Source: Enoplolaimus lenunculus (taxonomy: Eukaryota; Nematoda; Enoplea; Enoplida; Thoracostomopsidae). Taken from it: DNA of 64,000 nt. Below the pieces are notes generated by a model, which worked only from the letters and a program-made list of their open reading frames with translations, did not search any database and had not been told where the DNA came from. The DNA is taken from assembly GCA_030248215.1 (NCBI GenBank), contig JASANG010000048.1:62001-126000 (forward strand), written 5' to 3'. Position 1 is the first letter of the stretch; each line of letters begins with the position of its first letter. Below are positions 35,558-47,200 of this stretch, piece after piece. The position numbers and the translations under genes are program-made.

Positions 35558-35955
35558 CAGGATGCAACCGGAATTGTGATTCAAAACGAGTTCCGATTCC
35601 GATTCCGATTGCACAATCAATCGGAATTGGAATTTTGACATTTTAATTCTATTTGTTGTGATATGGTGTATAAGAATTGTGTATAATTTGTCTTATAAAT
35701 TGCTTTCGATGTGTTCACTGATTAATAATAGATTGTAGTTTAGCTTTACAGAACCAAAAATCATCGGCAATTTGTTCATGCGAATGTTTTTGAAAACTGT
35801 TGCCAGCAGCCAACAGACACCCTAAAATCAATATTATATTTGTTAATACAAATTATCCGTCCAGTCACAAAATTTGTAGTTCCGATTCCGATTACATTTC
35901 CGGTATAAATTTGCTGTTCCGATTCCGGTATAGGCCAGTCCCGCGTTGCATCCTG
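35558..35955. mobile_element. hAT-like MITE family D, perfect 8-bp target duplication
   Basis: caggatgcaaccggaatt at the left and gttgcatcctg at the right, flanked by identical ccgctagc (35550-35557, 35956-35963). It is 398 bp long and is inserted in a family F element, whose ends (gacaacttgtcac near 35510; gacgaattgtccgag near 36044) lie on both sides. Confidence 0.85.
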
Positions 35956-35963
35956 CCGCTAGC

Positions 35964-36709
35964 AGGTAATATGCGTGTATACGTATTACAGCGGTGACAG
36001 TGGCTTGAGCCTTAGCCTATAACTAAGCGTACTCTGGATGAGCGACGAATTGTCCGAGTCGATGAAATTTCGGATGTTCAAGGGTGTCGGGTGACCAATC
36101 GGCATGGTATCATTGCACATCGGTACAATTAAGCAGGTTGTGGCCTTTTTCTAGCGTCTACGAAGACTACATACGTCGTTGTTGTACGTACGGAATTGTG
36201 AACAATGAATGCTGAGCGCCAGCGTGCCAAATATAACCTCAAAAGACGAAATTTAGGGGTAATTTATTTTGACCTGTGCCAAACGGTTTAAGGTTGACAA
36301 CAATTGTCTTCAAATCGGGTTTGGACGCCGAAAACAAACGAACCGCAGACTGAGCGGCGCCGATGTGCCCGGTTTTCTTTTTTAGGCTGAATCTTTGACT
36401 GGCAAATTTACTGTTTATTTTCTTGCGATTTAACGTTTTGCTGGTAACGTCGGCTTTGGATGATTTGAAAACGTGTCGTTGTTGTATCGTAATTGAAGGT
36501 TGTGCTCAAGGGCGTATGAGCCGGAAAGCGGTTTCACCGGTCAAATCCTGCATACCTGCCTCCGCTGTTCTCTGTGGCGATTTTGTAGGTTTTTAGATGA
36601 CGGTTTCAGGTTGTGACTGTGATACAAGAGTGGGCAGTACAGTAGTTTGCCGATTGCATACGTGTCGCCGGCGTATGTGTAGTCTGTGGTCACGAAGAAG
36701 CGACCGCCG
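35964..36709. other. Intergenic; remainder of a family F element and unique sequence
   Basis: Family F sequence continues to about 36110 (gatgaaatttcggatg). Beyond that no gene or repeat was recognised. Confidence 0.4.
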
Positions 36710-36968
36710 GATGGATGTCCGGTTTTGGTTACCGTCGGATGTCCGGTTTCGGTTACCGTCGGATGTTCAGTTTCGGTTACGGCCGGATGTTCGTTGCGGT
36801 TACCGTCGGATGTCCGGTTTCGGTTACGGTCGGATATCCGGTTTCGGTTACGGTCGGATGTCCGGTTTCGGTTACGGTCGGATGTCCGGTTTCGGTTACG
36901 GTCGGATGTCCGGTTTCGGTTACAGTCGGATGTCCGGTTTCGGTTACCGTCGGATGTCCGGTTTCAGG
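36710..36968. repeat. 24-bp minisatellite, about eleven units
   Basis: The unit is close to ggatgtccggtttcggttac plus ggtc or cgtc, repeated head to tail. The period is a multiple of three and no unit carries a stop in any plus-strand frame. As a result three long overlapping frames coexist, encoding 8-residue repeats of the types CPVSVTVG, DVRFRLRS and SGFGYGRM. No start or splice context supports real coding. Confidence 0.9.
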
Positions 36969-38340
36969 TTTTTATCCGACAAGGAAATCGACATCCGTAG
37001 CCGGTATTTCCTATCGGATGTTTGTGGTTGTGAGGTCCGGAATGACGTATAACGGAGTTGTGGCTTGTGATTTGAATGCTGCCCGTGCCGCATTTGATTT
37101 TCAAGCTGCAAAGTTCCATTCCAACCGTACTTTGAGATTGCTAAGCTTAGGACTTCATACGTTATGTTGTAAGTTGACCTGGGTGGCAGGGTGCGACCGG
37201 ATCGCAAAAACCGGATACCGGATCCGGATAGTGATTTTTTGCCGGAACCGGAACCGGATGGTAACCGGATAGTGTTTTTAAAATATTTCAATTTTTTAGC
37301 ACATTAATGCGTCAGTAAATGTTAATTTATCTTTCGTAAACGGAATATTGCGTTTATATAAAGAGAGTGTCCCCATCGTTGCAAATAATTGTGTAAACCT
37401 GCAAATAATTGGTTTGTTTCGATAATCAAATCCGAATCGCTGCCTTAATCATAAGCAAAAGCTACTGATTTAAACCAATACTGTATACTTACGTGTAATG
37501 GGCTGAAAACATAACATCTCGCAACATAATTTGCAATAATTTGAAATTTACGAAATCACCGAAGTGGTACTGAATTCTAGCTGCAGTACTGTGACACTGG
37601 CGCCGTTTGATCTTGCCGATCAGTTGACCATCGCTCGGTCAACAGCTTCTTGTTCGACCAACTGTAATTCGACAATTTTCTATGGTGTTTGGGGGGAGGG
37701 TAGTAGTAGTATAAGTATACGTAAAAGTTTTACGAGCGAGCGAATTTCTGTTAACCAATGACGTGTATTTTATTCAGTATCAAATAGGTATTGGCAGTCC
37801 GAGACATATTTTTTCGCGGGAGGAAGCGGGGTTTTAGATTTTGCTTTTTTTGAATATTTTAGATTATGTAAAACATCGAATTTATTTTAAAATTTAACTG
37901 GTTTTAAATAATTTCGGGGGGGGGGGCGTCATGTGATACCCCTGTAGTAGGCTATTGGTACTCGTTTGTTCGCAATTTCGCGAGCGCAGTTAAGTATATG
38001 CCCTTCCCAAAGCGACTTTAAAGATATTAATTAATGTCAAGTCTGGTCTGTCGGTCGTATGAGATGTTGGCCAAGGGTGAGTGTGCGCCCCGACCCTTGA
38101 GATATGGGGCATCGTCAGTTGATCCCATTTACAAAAATGGAAAAACCATCAAAATGGTTTGGTTCGAGCTGACCTGTTATTAGAGATGTCCCGTGGTCTT
38201 GGCCAGAGGGTGCCGGGATCACTGGTTCATGGTCAAATAACTGATTGGGGGGGGCGCTTTATCAGCGTCAGTGTGCGTGTGTTGACAGTAATACAGCGCA
38301 GTTGTTGTGCGTCAAACAGCGGTGGTTGACTCTGTTTCAG
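36969..38340. other. Upstream region of the TCF19-like gene
   Basis: It contains a half hAT-like end (cagggtgcgaccgg at 37187 with accggatccgg repeats) and otherwise no gene. A strong acceptor tctgtttcag ends at 38340, 157 bases before the start codon. It could be a 5'UTR intron or trans-splice acceptor. Confidence 0.45.
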
Positions 38341-38497
38341 TGAAGTACAAATATTATTAGACAATACACAATTTAAGTTTAAATATTAAACTCATTATAC
38401 ATTGAAATTTTAGTAATTGAAAATAATTTTGGATTAAACGAAACGACAGCAACAAATGAGAGAATAACGCACGCCGCGACGACCGCAAACGGCGATT

Positions 38498-41400
38498 ATG
38501 CATCGCTTGAGGCGGATCCGTGTTCCGCCTGGCGCTGGTGCCAGCCCTGATGTTATTATGTAAGTATATATATGTATGTCAGGGTGCAACCGGAATTCCG
38601 GTTCCGGCATTTTTTCACCTTCCGGTTCCGGTTCCGGTAAATTTTTACCCGATTTAAAAATTCCGGTATTATAATTTGGCCGTTTTATTAACTTTGCTAA
38701 TTTTTAAGAATCTCTTTTGAAAGCCACTTGTACTCCGAATATAAGCCATTGATGATGGATTTCACTTCAGTCGATGATGAAAATCTAAAATACAACAAAT
38801 AAAATAAATACCTATGTTCGACTAAGGTTATTTCACAAATAGAGCAAAAAATGAGATTAAAATGAAATTTTGGTGAAATGCATTTTTCACTTTCCGGTTC
38901 CGGTTCCGGCTCCGGTAAAATTTTAAAATTCCGGTTCCGCTAAATTGTAATTCCGGTTGCACCCTGATGTATATATATCTACTTGTTTATCTTTCCGCCG
39001 AAACCCATACTAATGATAATTGGTTAGAAGATGGTTGTGCCCCACTCAGACATAGTTGATATTAATATACGTACATTAGTACTTTGTTACATGCGTAGGC
39101 TTAGGCTCAGTCAGCGGTGGATCCACAAATTTGTGACGGGGCGAGGCGGGCGGGCAACAGTTATGAAACACAATTATTACTGTACACCGCTGTTCCCCCC
39201 TCTGGTTCCGCTCGGTAGTGGGCTCAGATCTAAGTGTGCATGTTTGAAAAGCTTACTCAGGGTGCGACCGGATACCAAAAAACAATACAAGAGTCAGCCG
39301 GATACGGGTATATGGTTCATGTGGTATTATTCGCTATAATTTTCTTCAATCATTTATTTTCTGCAACGGTTTCAGTATCAAGAGTGTTTCGTGGTGTGTA
39401 TATATATGTACACTTAGGGTAATGGTACACTTTTGAGGACGCCCGGCACCGTTCGGCGTCGTCCGATGCCGTGCCTCAGCGCAAGTGCGTGCAAAACTTT
39501 TACTTGCGTCGCCACCCGACACCGAACGGCGTCGCTCGAGAAGTCAAGCGCCACCCCTAGACTTTCATTGGGCAAATCTTTCTCGTAAACCTAAGCCTAA
39601 GCTTGAGTCTGGTGCTATTAGGAGTTTTGATAATATTGATACATATATAATTAATTTTAGGCTCGAAAAAGAAGTGGTGAAATTTGGACGCAATCCACTC
39701 CAAGTTCACGTTACACTAAATTCAGCATACTATTCGAATATGATTTCTCGTGAGCATTCTGAAATCTATCAGCTCATTAAATCACGGCAAGACTCAGGAG
39801 CGAGCTCAGGTGGCGGTGCGAATGACGCGACGAATAATCATTCGGCACCTGGATTCGGGTTTTATTTGGCGGACCGGTCTTTAAACGGAACGTATGTTAA
39901 CGATCGAAGGGTACGTGTCGGTGGGATGTATTTAGTTATGATTATTGTACCCCGCTTTGGTTGGGGAGGGTTTGTCGTTTTGTTGTTTCGGTTTAAAAGT
40001 TTATGCTAAAATTTGAGCATATTATTGTTGTTCTATCACGCCCGCAGCTCGCAACGTCGGATACGGAAAGCTGCGCCTTCACTGGCCGAAAGTTTATCAA
40101 TTGGATTAAATGAATGCTGTTGGGAAAATATATCTTTGTCTCTTCAGGAAATTTTTTCGGCCCCCTATGCGAAGAAATTTTGGCTGCGTAATTGTATTCT
40201 TGCAGTCGCTCAATTACCAACCACTGGAACAAATACGTATTTGTTTAGTATGAACCTGCGACAATTCGTCGCCAGGCAACTTGTCGCCTGACAGTGTCCT
40301 AAATCCTATAAAAAATATAAACATATATAAGCCTAAGCGATCGCAAGCGTGATCCGAAGCCTATGCCTAGTGATAGGCGACGAATCAAATTGTCGATTTA
40401 ATGAAATTTCGAATTACAAGTTGTCTGGCGACAAATAATTGTCATGATATCGTTCAAGGCCCGATATTACGTTATACGCAAAATTATAGAATTTGATTTG
40501 ATGTCAGGTTGACGGTGTGGTGGAATTGAACCCTGGTGATATTATTCATTTTGGACACGTGAACGGTGCTGCAGTTAAACCTGGGCAACTCGCTCCACAA
40601 GGAGATAATGCTGAATTTACCTATGTGGTACGTAAGTTGAGTCTTGACGAGTTTTTGATGTGTTTGTATTCTTTTGTTACACCACCATCTCTTCCAACGC
40701 CGTCGTCGACTTTTAAAAAAGTGGTACGAGCCTCACCATGCGGACGGACCTTTTGTACGGACGGTCATTGTCCGCAAATCGTTTGTTTTAGCGGTCGTTC
40801 GGTCCAGTCGGTCATAGAAAATGGTCCGATTATGGCCGTACCGCCGACAACGGCCATGCGCTTTTGTATTTAAATGGCACTTAGTGTAATATATAAGAAT
40901 TATGTGCTATAAATATAGACTATTGACATGGGAAATTATTGCTGTTAAACAAATGTAAGAAAAAAGCAAACAAGCACGTATCCTGAATATAAACGTTCGC
41001 AAAGCTAACGTTTAACGCAGTTTTATAGTTCTCTCCAGTCTCCATAGTGGAAAGGTCCGCCCACTCACAAATGACCCAAGTATAGCTGAGGACGGTAAAA
41101 GTGGTATACGCATATTCCTAAGCCTAAGCCTCAGCCTATCTATAACTAAACGTAGAGCGAAGCTTAATCCAACTTTTCCATTGTGAAGGAGAAACTACGA
41201 AAGTGCCACATTTGCCGATATTTTTAGTTTGAAAAATGTGACGAAATGTTATGTGTTTCGAATGATATGAAAAACGCACCAATTCAACAACATGAACTGA
41301 TACCGCTTGATAGTAGACACGGTATCGGAATTTCGTCACCTTCAAGTCGTCTATCGAGCGGTAGCTCTGTTGCCACAAGTGGGGCAGGCAATACAGCATG

Positions 41401-41725
41401 GCCTAAAACAATCCTGCCTTCTGAACAAGGCGTTCAACCCGTGTATCCTCCGCCATCTCATACAAGTCAACAGCATACTGATGCCGGCAATCAACAGTAC
41501 AGCACAACTGAAACTTTGTTGAGTCGCGTGCTCGCGTTGCAACAGTGTCAACAACAGCTGCAGCAGCAGCAACTTCAGCAACAACAATTACAACAACAAC
41601 AACTACAACCTCAACAACAACAACAACAACAACAACACGTACAACAACTGCAACAACCTCAACAACAACAATCGAATTTACAAGAACATAGTCAACAAAA
41701 TGTATATCTACACCTTTTGCAACAA

Positions 41726-41757
<32 letters not shown>

Positions 41758-41758
41758 A

Positions 41759-41830
<72 letters not shown>

Positions 41831-44189
41831 CCAAAATCACCACCAGCTGGTGAAACTGATACAAGTTCAGTGAACGCATATTCGGCAGTAATTCAACAAT
41901 TATTGCGCGCATTTCAACAACCCCAACAACAGCAGCAACATCTTGATCAGCAAAGCAATACCACCTCAACAGCAATGCAACAACAAACGCTGTTGCAATC
42001 ACAGCCACAACAACAACAACAGCAACAACTTCAACAGCAGCAGCAACCACAACAACAACAACAACAACAACTGCAACAACAACAACAACAACTGCAACAA
42101 CAACAGCAACAACAACAATTAGCGCAACAGCTCAATTTTGCAACACCACCTGGCCCGCGACTACACTTAACCAGCAGTCAATCGACTCCAACGCTACTTG
42201 CAATGCATGCAAACATTGTGCAACAATCGCAACTGCAGTCACAACCACAGCAGCAACAGCAGCAGCAGCAACAACAACAACAACAACAACAACAGCAGCA
42301 TTATTTGTCGCCAACAATTGTGGCTGGGATTGGTAATAATGGCCGATCGTATTCTGCGACAGGCCTTTCGAATCTGACTGCAGGAGGCGGACCAGGTCCA
42401 CAAGGCCTAACCGACAGTAGCGATCAATTGCAAAAATTGCAATTATTATTGCAAGTGTTACAACAGAAACCTCAACCAGCCACTGGGTCAAATGCAGTCG
42501 GCGAACCAACTGCGTTAGGGTAAGCGCGATTGCGACAGCCTGTCGCAAAGGACGTAAAGCGAAGGTTCAAGGGTGCAGAAAGGTGTGGAGGGTATAACCC
42601 GAAGGAAGGGTTTTATCAGTCAAATCCTCTTTGATATTTATGTTAAAGGGTTTTTGCAGATACTTTTCAACATTTTATGGAATGGAACCCGTCTTTCTAA
42701 ACTTGTGGCTAAGTCCACGATTGCTTAGTATTGGCTGGAGGATTAAGGCAGCATGGTACTGAATCCACAATTTGACCGACTCCGAGAATCCACAATTTGA
42801 CCGACTCCGAATGCATTGCTTTTGTGACCTTAAACAAAAAATATAAATTTATATAACTAGTTATTTAGAAAATTTTATTGTTTAAAAAAGAGAAAATATA
42901 TTGCACAACATTGTTGGATTCCGCTTTTGGATCTGGTTTTTTCACAACCGAACGGAATCCGAACTGCAAATTTTTTGCCGAAACATTTCATCAAATACAA
43001 ACTAAACTGAACAATATAAAAGGCATCCATTTCGAAGTACTGTGTACGTACTTAATTTAGCTAGCAGCTACAAAGATTTCTAATGTTTAAAAGATTTGGC
43101 TCAAAACCGTAAAGATTCCGGTTCCTGCGTTCTGCAATGCCGGAACAGGAACATATTTTGTTCAGGGATTCTGGTGGAACCGTGGTAGGTTTGTATATGT
43201 ATTTCGAATTGTGTATGAATCTGGTTAACTCCTAGTTCGGGTTGTTATAAAAATTTCACTGTGCGGCTCTGGCTCTGGTATTCGGTAAATTAATAACCGG
43301 TCGCATTTGCCCGGTCTTACCCTTTCTATTATATAGGTATATAGCCAGAGTATGCACGTACCAAAGAACTTTAAAATGTGAAACTATTGGCAAAAGTTAT
43401 TGTGAGCAACGCAACAAAAAACAGTAAACAAAGCCTATGCGTGTATGATGGCTATGAATGGCTGCAATAGAGTCTAATCTACGATAATTTGTCGCCCGAA
43501 AACTTTGTCGCCCTACTGTGCCGTCCTAAGCCTGAGTCTAAGTCTTAGCATAAATCTTATGAATATTCTAAACCTAAACCCAATTATATTGGTGAGCGAC
43601 AAAATGTCGAGTCGCGGTGTACGAGTTGCCTAGCGATGAATTGTCGTGATATTTTTTCAGTGAAATAGTTTTCGTTGCATTGTTTTATTTCAGCATTCTG
43701 TCGAATGTGGCTTGTGGTACTCCTGTTAACGCTGCACAATTGTTGCCAGGAGGAATTGCAGCTGCAGCAGCCAAACACTCCCATCAAGAGTTGTCGTCTT
43801 CCGTGTCTTCGGGTCTTCCAGATATGCTCGAACGTGTACTGAACACTATAGGAGCAACTCAACAACAGGAGTGTCAGCCTTATAATCATTTGAACCCTTT
43901 AGCAGTAGCGTCCTTGGCTGCAACAACGTCAACAAATTTTACAACGTATACTCCTTCTTGGCCGACGCAAGTAAACTCTTCCCAGACGTATTTAGGGAGA
44001 CAACAACAGGTAATTAATGCAACTGGAGACAAAACGTTTTGTAGCGGTGGTGTAAACGATAGTATTGGTGATTGTTTAGAGTCTGGTATAAACACGAGTA
44101 GAGTTGCTACCTCAATTCATTCTAGTCTTGGACATTTGCCACTGGAAAACAACAACAATAATAATAATAACAACAATAATAATAATAAT

Positions 44190-44241
<52 letters not shown>

Positions 44242-47200
44242 GCAGTATTTATTCAAGCAATACAATGAACACAAGTAGTGGCAATTTAGCGCAACCGAGC
44301 CAACTTGGACAGCAGTTTGTGACTGTTGCATCGTTGACTACTGCTACTCCTGTTGTGAATTATCATGTGTCAAATCAGGAACAAGGACTTCGTGTTTCTA
44401 CGGGACAAGATGGTTTATTAATGCTTTCTTCGAGCACTCCTGTAAGCTGCAACTCGCATACAGAGAGCATAGCACTGGCTGACGCTAAAATAGAATCAGT
44501 AATTGATTCAGTGCTGGCACTGGTGATAGGTGGAAGACAAGTTCAACATCCAATCAGTTGTGTGAAAAATTCAGACCGTAGTGAAATAACGGACCACCAG
44601 GAGTCGTGCGCTGCTGGTCGCAGGTTTCCAACAGGAGTCTACGGACAAGATATGACAAAGCTTAACGGAGTACATGACGCGTCTACTCTTGATTCCACAA
44701 CTGGAAATATTGTAGATGTATACCAACGTGGTGGGCCGACTGAGTTGTGGATGTCTACCGAGAGTAAATCTCGTGCCGAAGAGACTGTTGCAGGAGTACT
44801 GGAAGGCAAATCGCATCCAGAACAAACTATTACAGGAGTGTTCGTGAATAAATCACACACAGAACACATTACAGGAGAACCGTATGCTACTCTGTGTACT
44901 CCTGTAATTAATAATTCCACTCCCGCAGCAACAGTACCAATGTTTAATACCAGGAGTACTGTTCCTGTAGGTGTCGAGTTGTCAGACTCGAAGCTACTTA
45001 TACCAATTCCTTCTGGTGGCACTCCTATCGTACATAAACCGGAGCCTGGTGGTGCGACAATGATAAACGCGTATGAACCTCCACATTCTCGGGTTTCCGT
45101 GGACTCAAAACAACGAGAGTCACATTGTCTACTCTTGGCGTCGTCGTCTACATTGACTCCTGCTCCGGCTATGTCGTTGTTACCACCATCAGCTCCTGTT
45201 GTTGGCAACCAACCGAATGGAACAACAACTTTTCCATCGATCAACGGGCAAACAGAAGCTGACGGTGCAGGCGACGCTCGTGCTGTCGAAATTAACGATT
45301 CTGGTTCGAGAGGTACTCAAGGCCATTACTAAATTTGCGACCGTATTCTCGAATGCGTGTAGCACCTGTAGCATTTATCATCAGTTCGCAATAAGTTTTC
45401 AAACTGACATAATCGTGGGATTGTTCTTTTCAAAATTGTTCTGTAAAATGGACACATAAAATGCGAAAAATGTGCTAACTTTCGAATCTCTAAATTCCCT
45501 GGTTTAAAAACTGCAGGACTATCACCAACTGCTTACAGGTGCTGCTCATACAGTCACGGACAGAATGAAGTGCGCAGAAACCGTGACTGCGTCCACTGAT
45601 TCCGATTTTATAGTCGCGTCTGAGCTTTTGTGTGATCGCGGCTCAAACACGGTTTGAGACGCGATCGTAGTCGCGATTATAATTGCGTTCTCCGCCGCGG
45701 GTGGAACCGCGTCTGTAACCGCAATTTTAATCGCGTCCGTAACCGCGAAACTGTGTTAGCAACCGCGATTTTTGCATCCACGTAAATTGCGGCTGCGGGC
45801 GATCGCGAACGCGTATGCTAGCGATCGCGACGCGAGACGAACCGTGTTTGGTTTACGATCGCGGTTGAACTCAGTTTTGTCCGTGACTGTATTTGAGAAT
45901 ACGGGATATGGAGTAAAAGTCGAAATCGAACCGCATCATTGGTTGAGAATTTGTGCGCTATATTAAAAAATCATTCAGATTTTCACAAAGGGCTCGGATA
46001 TTTTTGGACAACACCTATAAGGGCGTTGTATTCAGAACACGTTAGTGCGAAAAAGCGTTACTTACATTGGAAATTTTTTAATCGTATACAGTAGAGGTGA
46101 TCCGGGGTCGTAGTTTTTGCCGGAGCTAGTCTGTGACCGGTACTACCACAACCGGGGCTGAATATTGTGTAAGGATGTATTTTGTTTTGTCAACATAGCA
46201 GCTTGTTGATAAACAAACAAACAAACATATTTTTGTTGAAAAATGAAACGTCAATCAAACAACGGTTTTCCATTTGATATACGGTACAGCCAAAATAGAT
46301 ACAACGACAGGTTGTATAAAAAGTTTTACATGATCGAAAGACCAGACTGTTATTGAGCTGTTCAAGACGCATCGAGTCATGTAAATATTGCATCAAAAAG
46401 TAGGCTCTGGCAAATCAGGCGTTGGCCTCAAAACATTGAGCAGTGATGGATCCAAAAACAAGTTATGGGTGGCGGCGGTTCGCAAGTTGAGTTCCACGCT
46501 ATATAGTATACACAACATATTTAAATACTGAATACATATGGTAAAAATATTGCATATGATGTAATCATGTTTGTAAAATGTTCACGCCGGAATCATACCA
46601 AGGGGACCCTTCACTGACACCCAACAAACCCCTGCCGTCTGGATCTACTCGTGGCGTTGTCTCTAACGCCATTCAGTGCGTACTATGACCGATAAGATTA
46701 AGTTTGTGTTTATGTCATTTTCAGATGAAAAAGAAAGCTGTAGCGAAAGTGATGACGCCAAAGGTTAGTGCAATTATTACTAATAGGCTGTGTCTTGTCC
46801 TCGATTCATTTTGATGTGTGTTTAGTACTCGCCAACGCCAAGGTGCATAGTGGAAGTGGATTATATCGGAATCGGAACAGCAAATTTATACTGGAATCGG
46901 AATGTGAACGATAAATTTGTGACTATACAGATAATTCGAGTTAACAAGTATTACAATAACGATTGAGGGTGTTTGTTGGCTGGAAACAATTTTGAAAAAC
47001 GTCGCATCAGCAAAATGGGCGATGATTTTTTGATTCTGTAAAGCCAAAATTACATTCAGTTATTGTTATTTTTCAAAGTAAAATGATACAGAAATTTTAT
47101 GCAACAAAGTGGATTAAAGTTTAAATTAACAAAATTCCGGTTCCGATTGTGCAATTAGAATTGGGATCAGAATGCATTTTGACTCGAAATTCCGGTTGCA

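Noticed and set aside
36597-37291. Protein-coding gene over the minisatellite
   Set aside because: All three forward frames are open only because the 24-bp unit lacks stops. No splice or start context favours one.
37181-39300. Complete transposable element from the two cagggtgcgaccgg ends at 37187 and 39258
   Set aside because: Both are in the same orientation with no matching opposite end, so they are separate fragments.
41403-42548. Antisense Val/Ala-rich frames of 215 and 138 codons opposite exon 4
   Set aside because: They are mirror images of the CAA/CAG tracts (GTT/CTG read as Val, Leu, Ala) and have no independent support.
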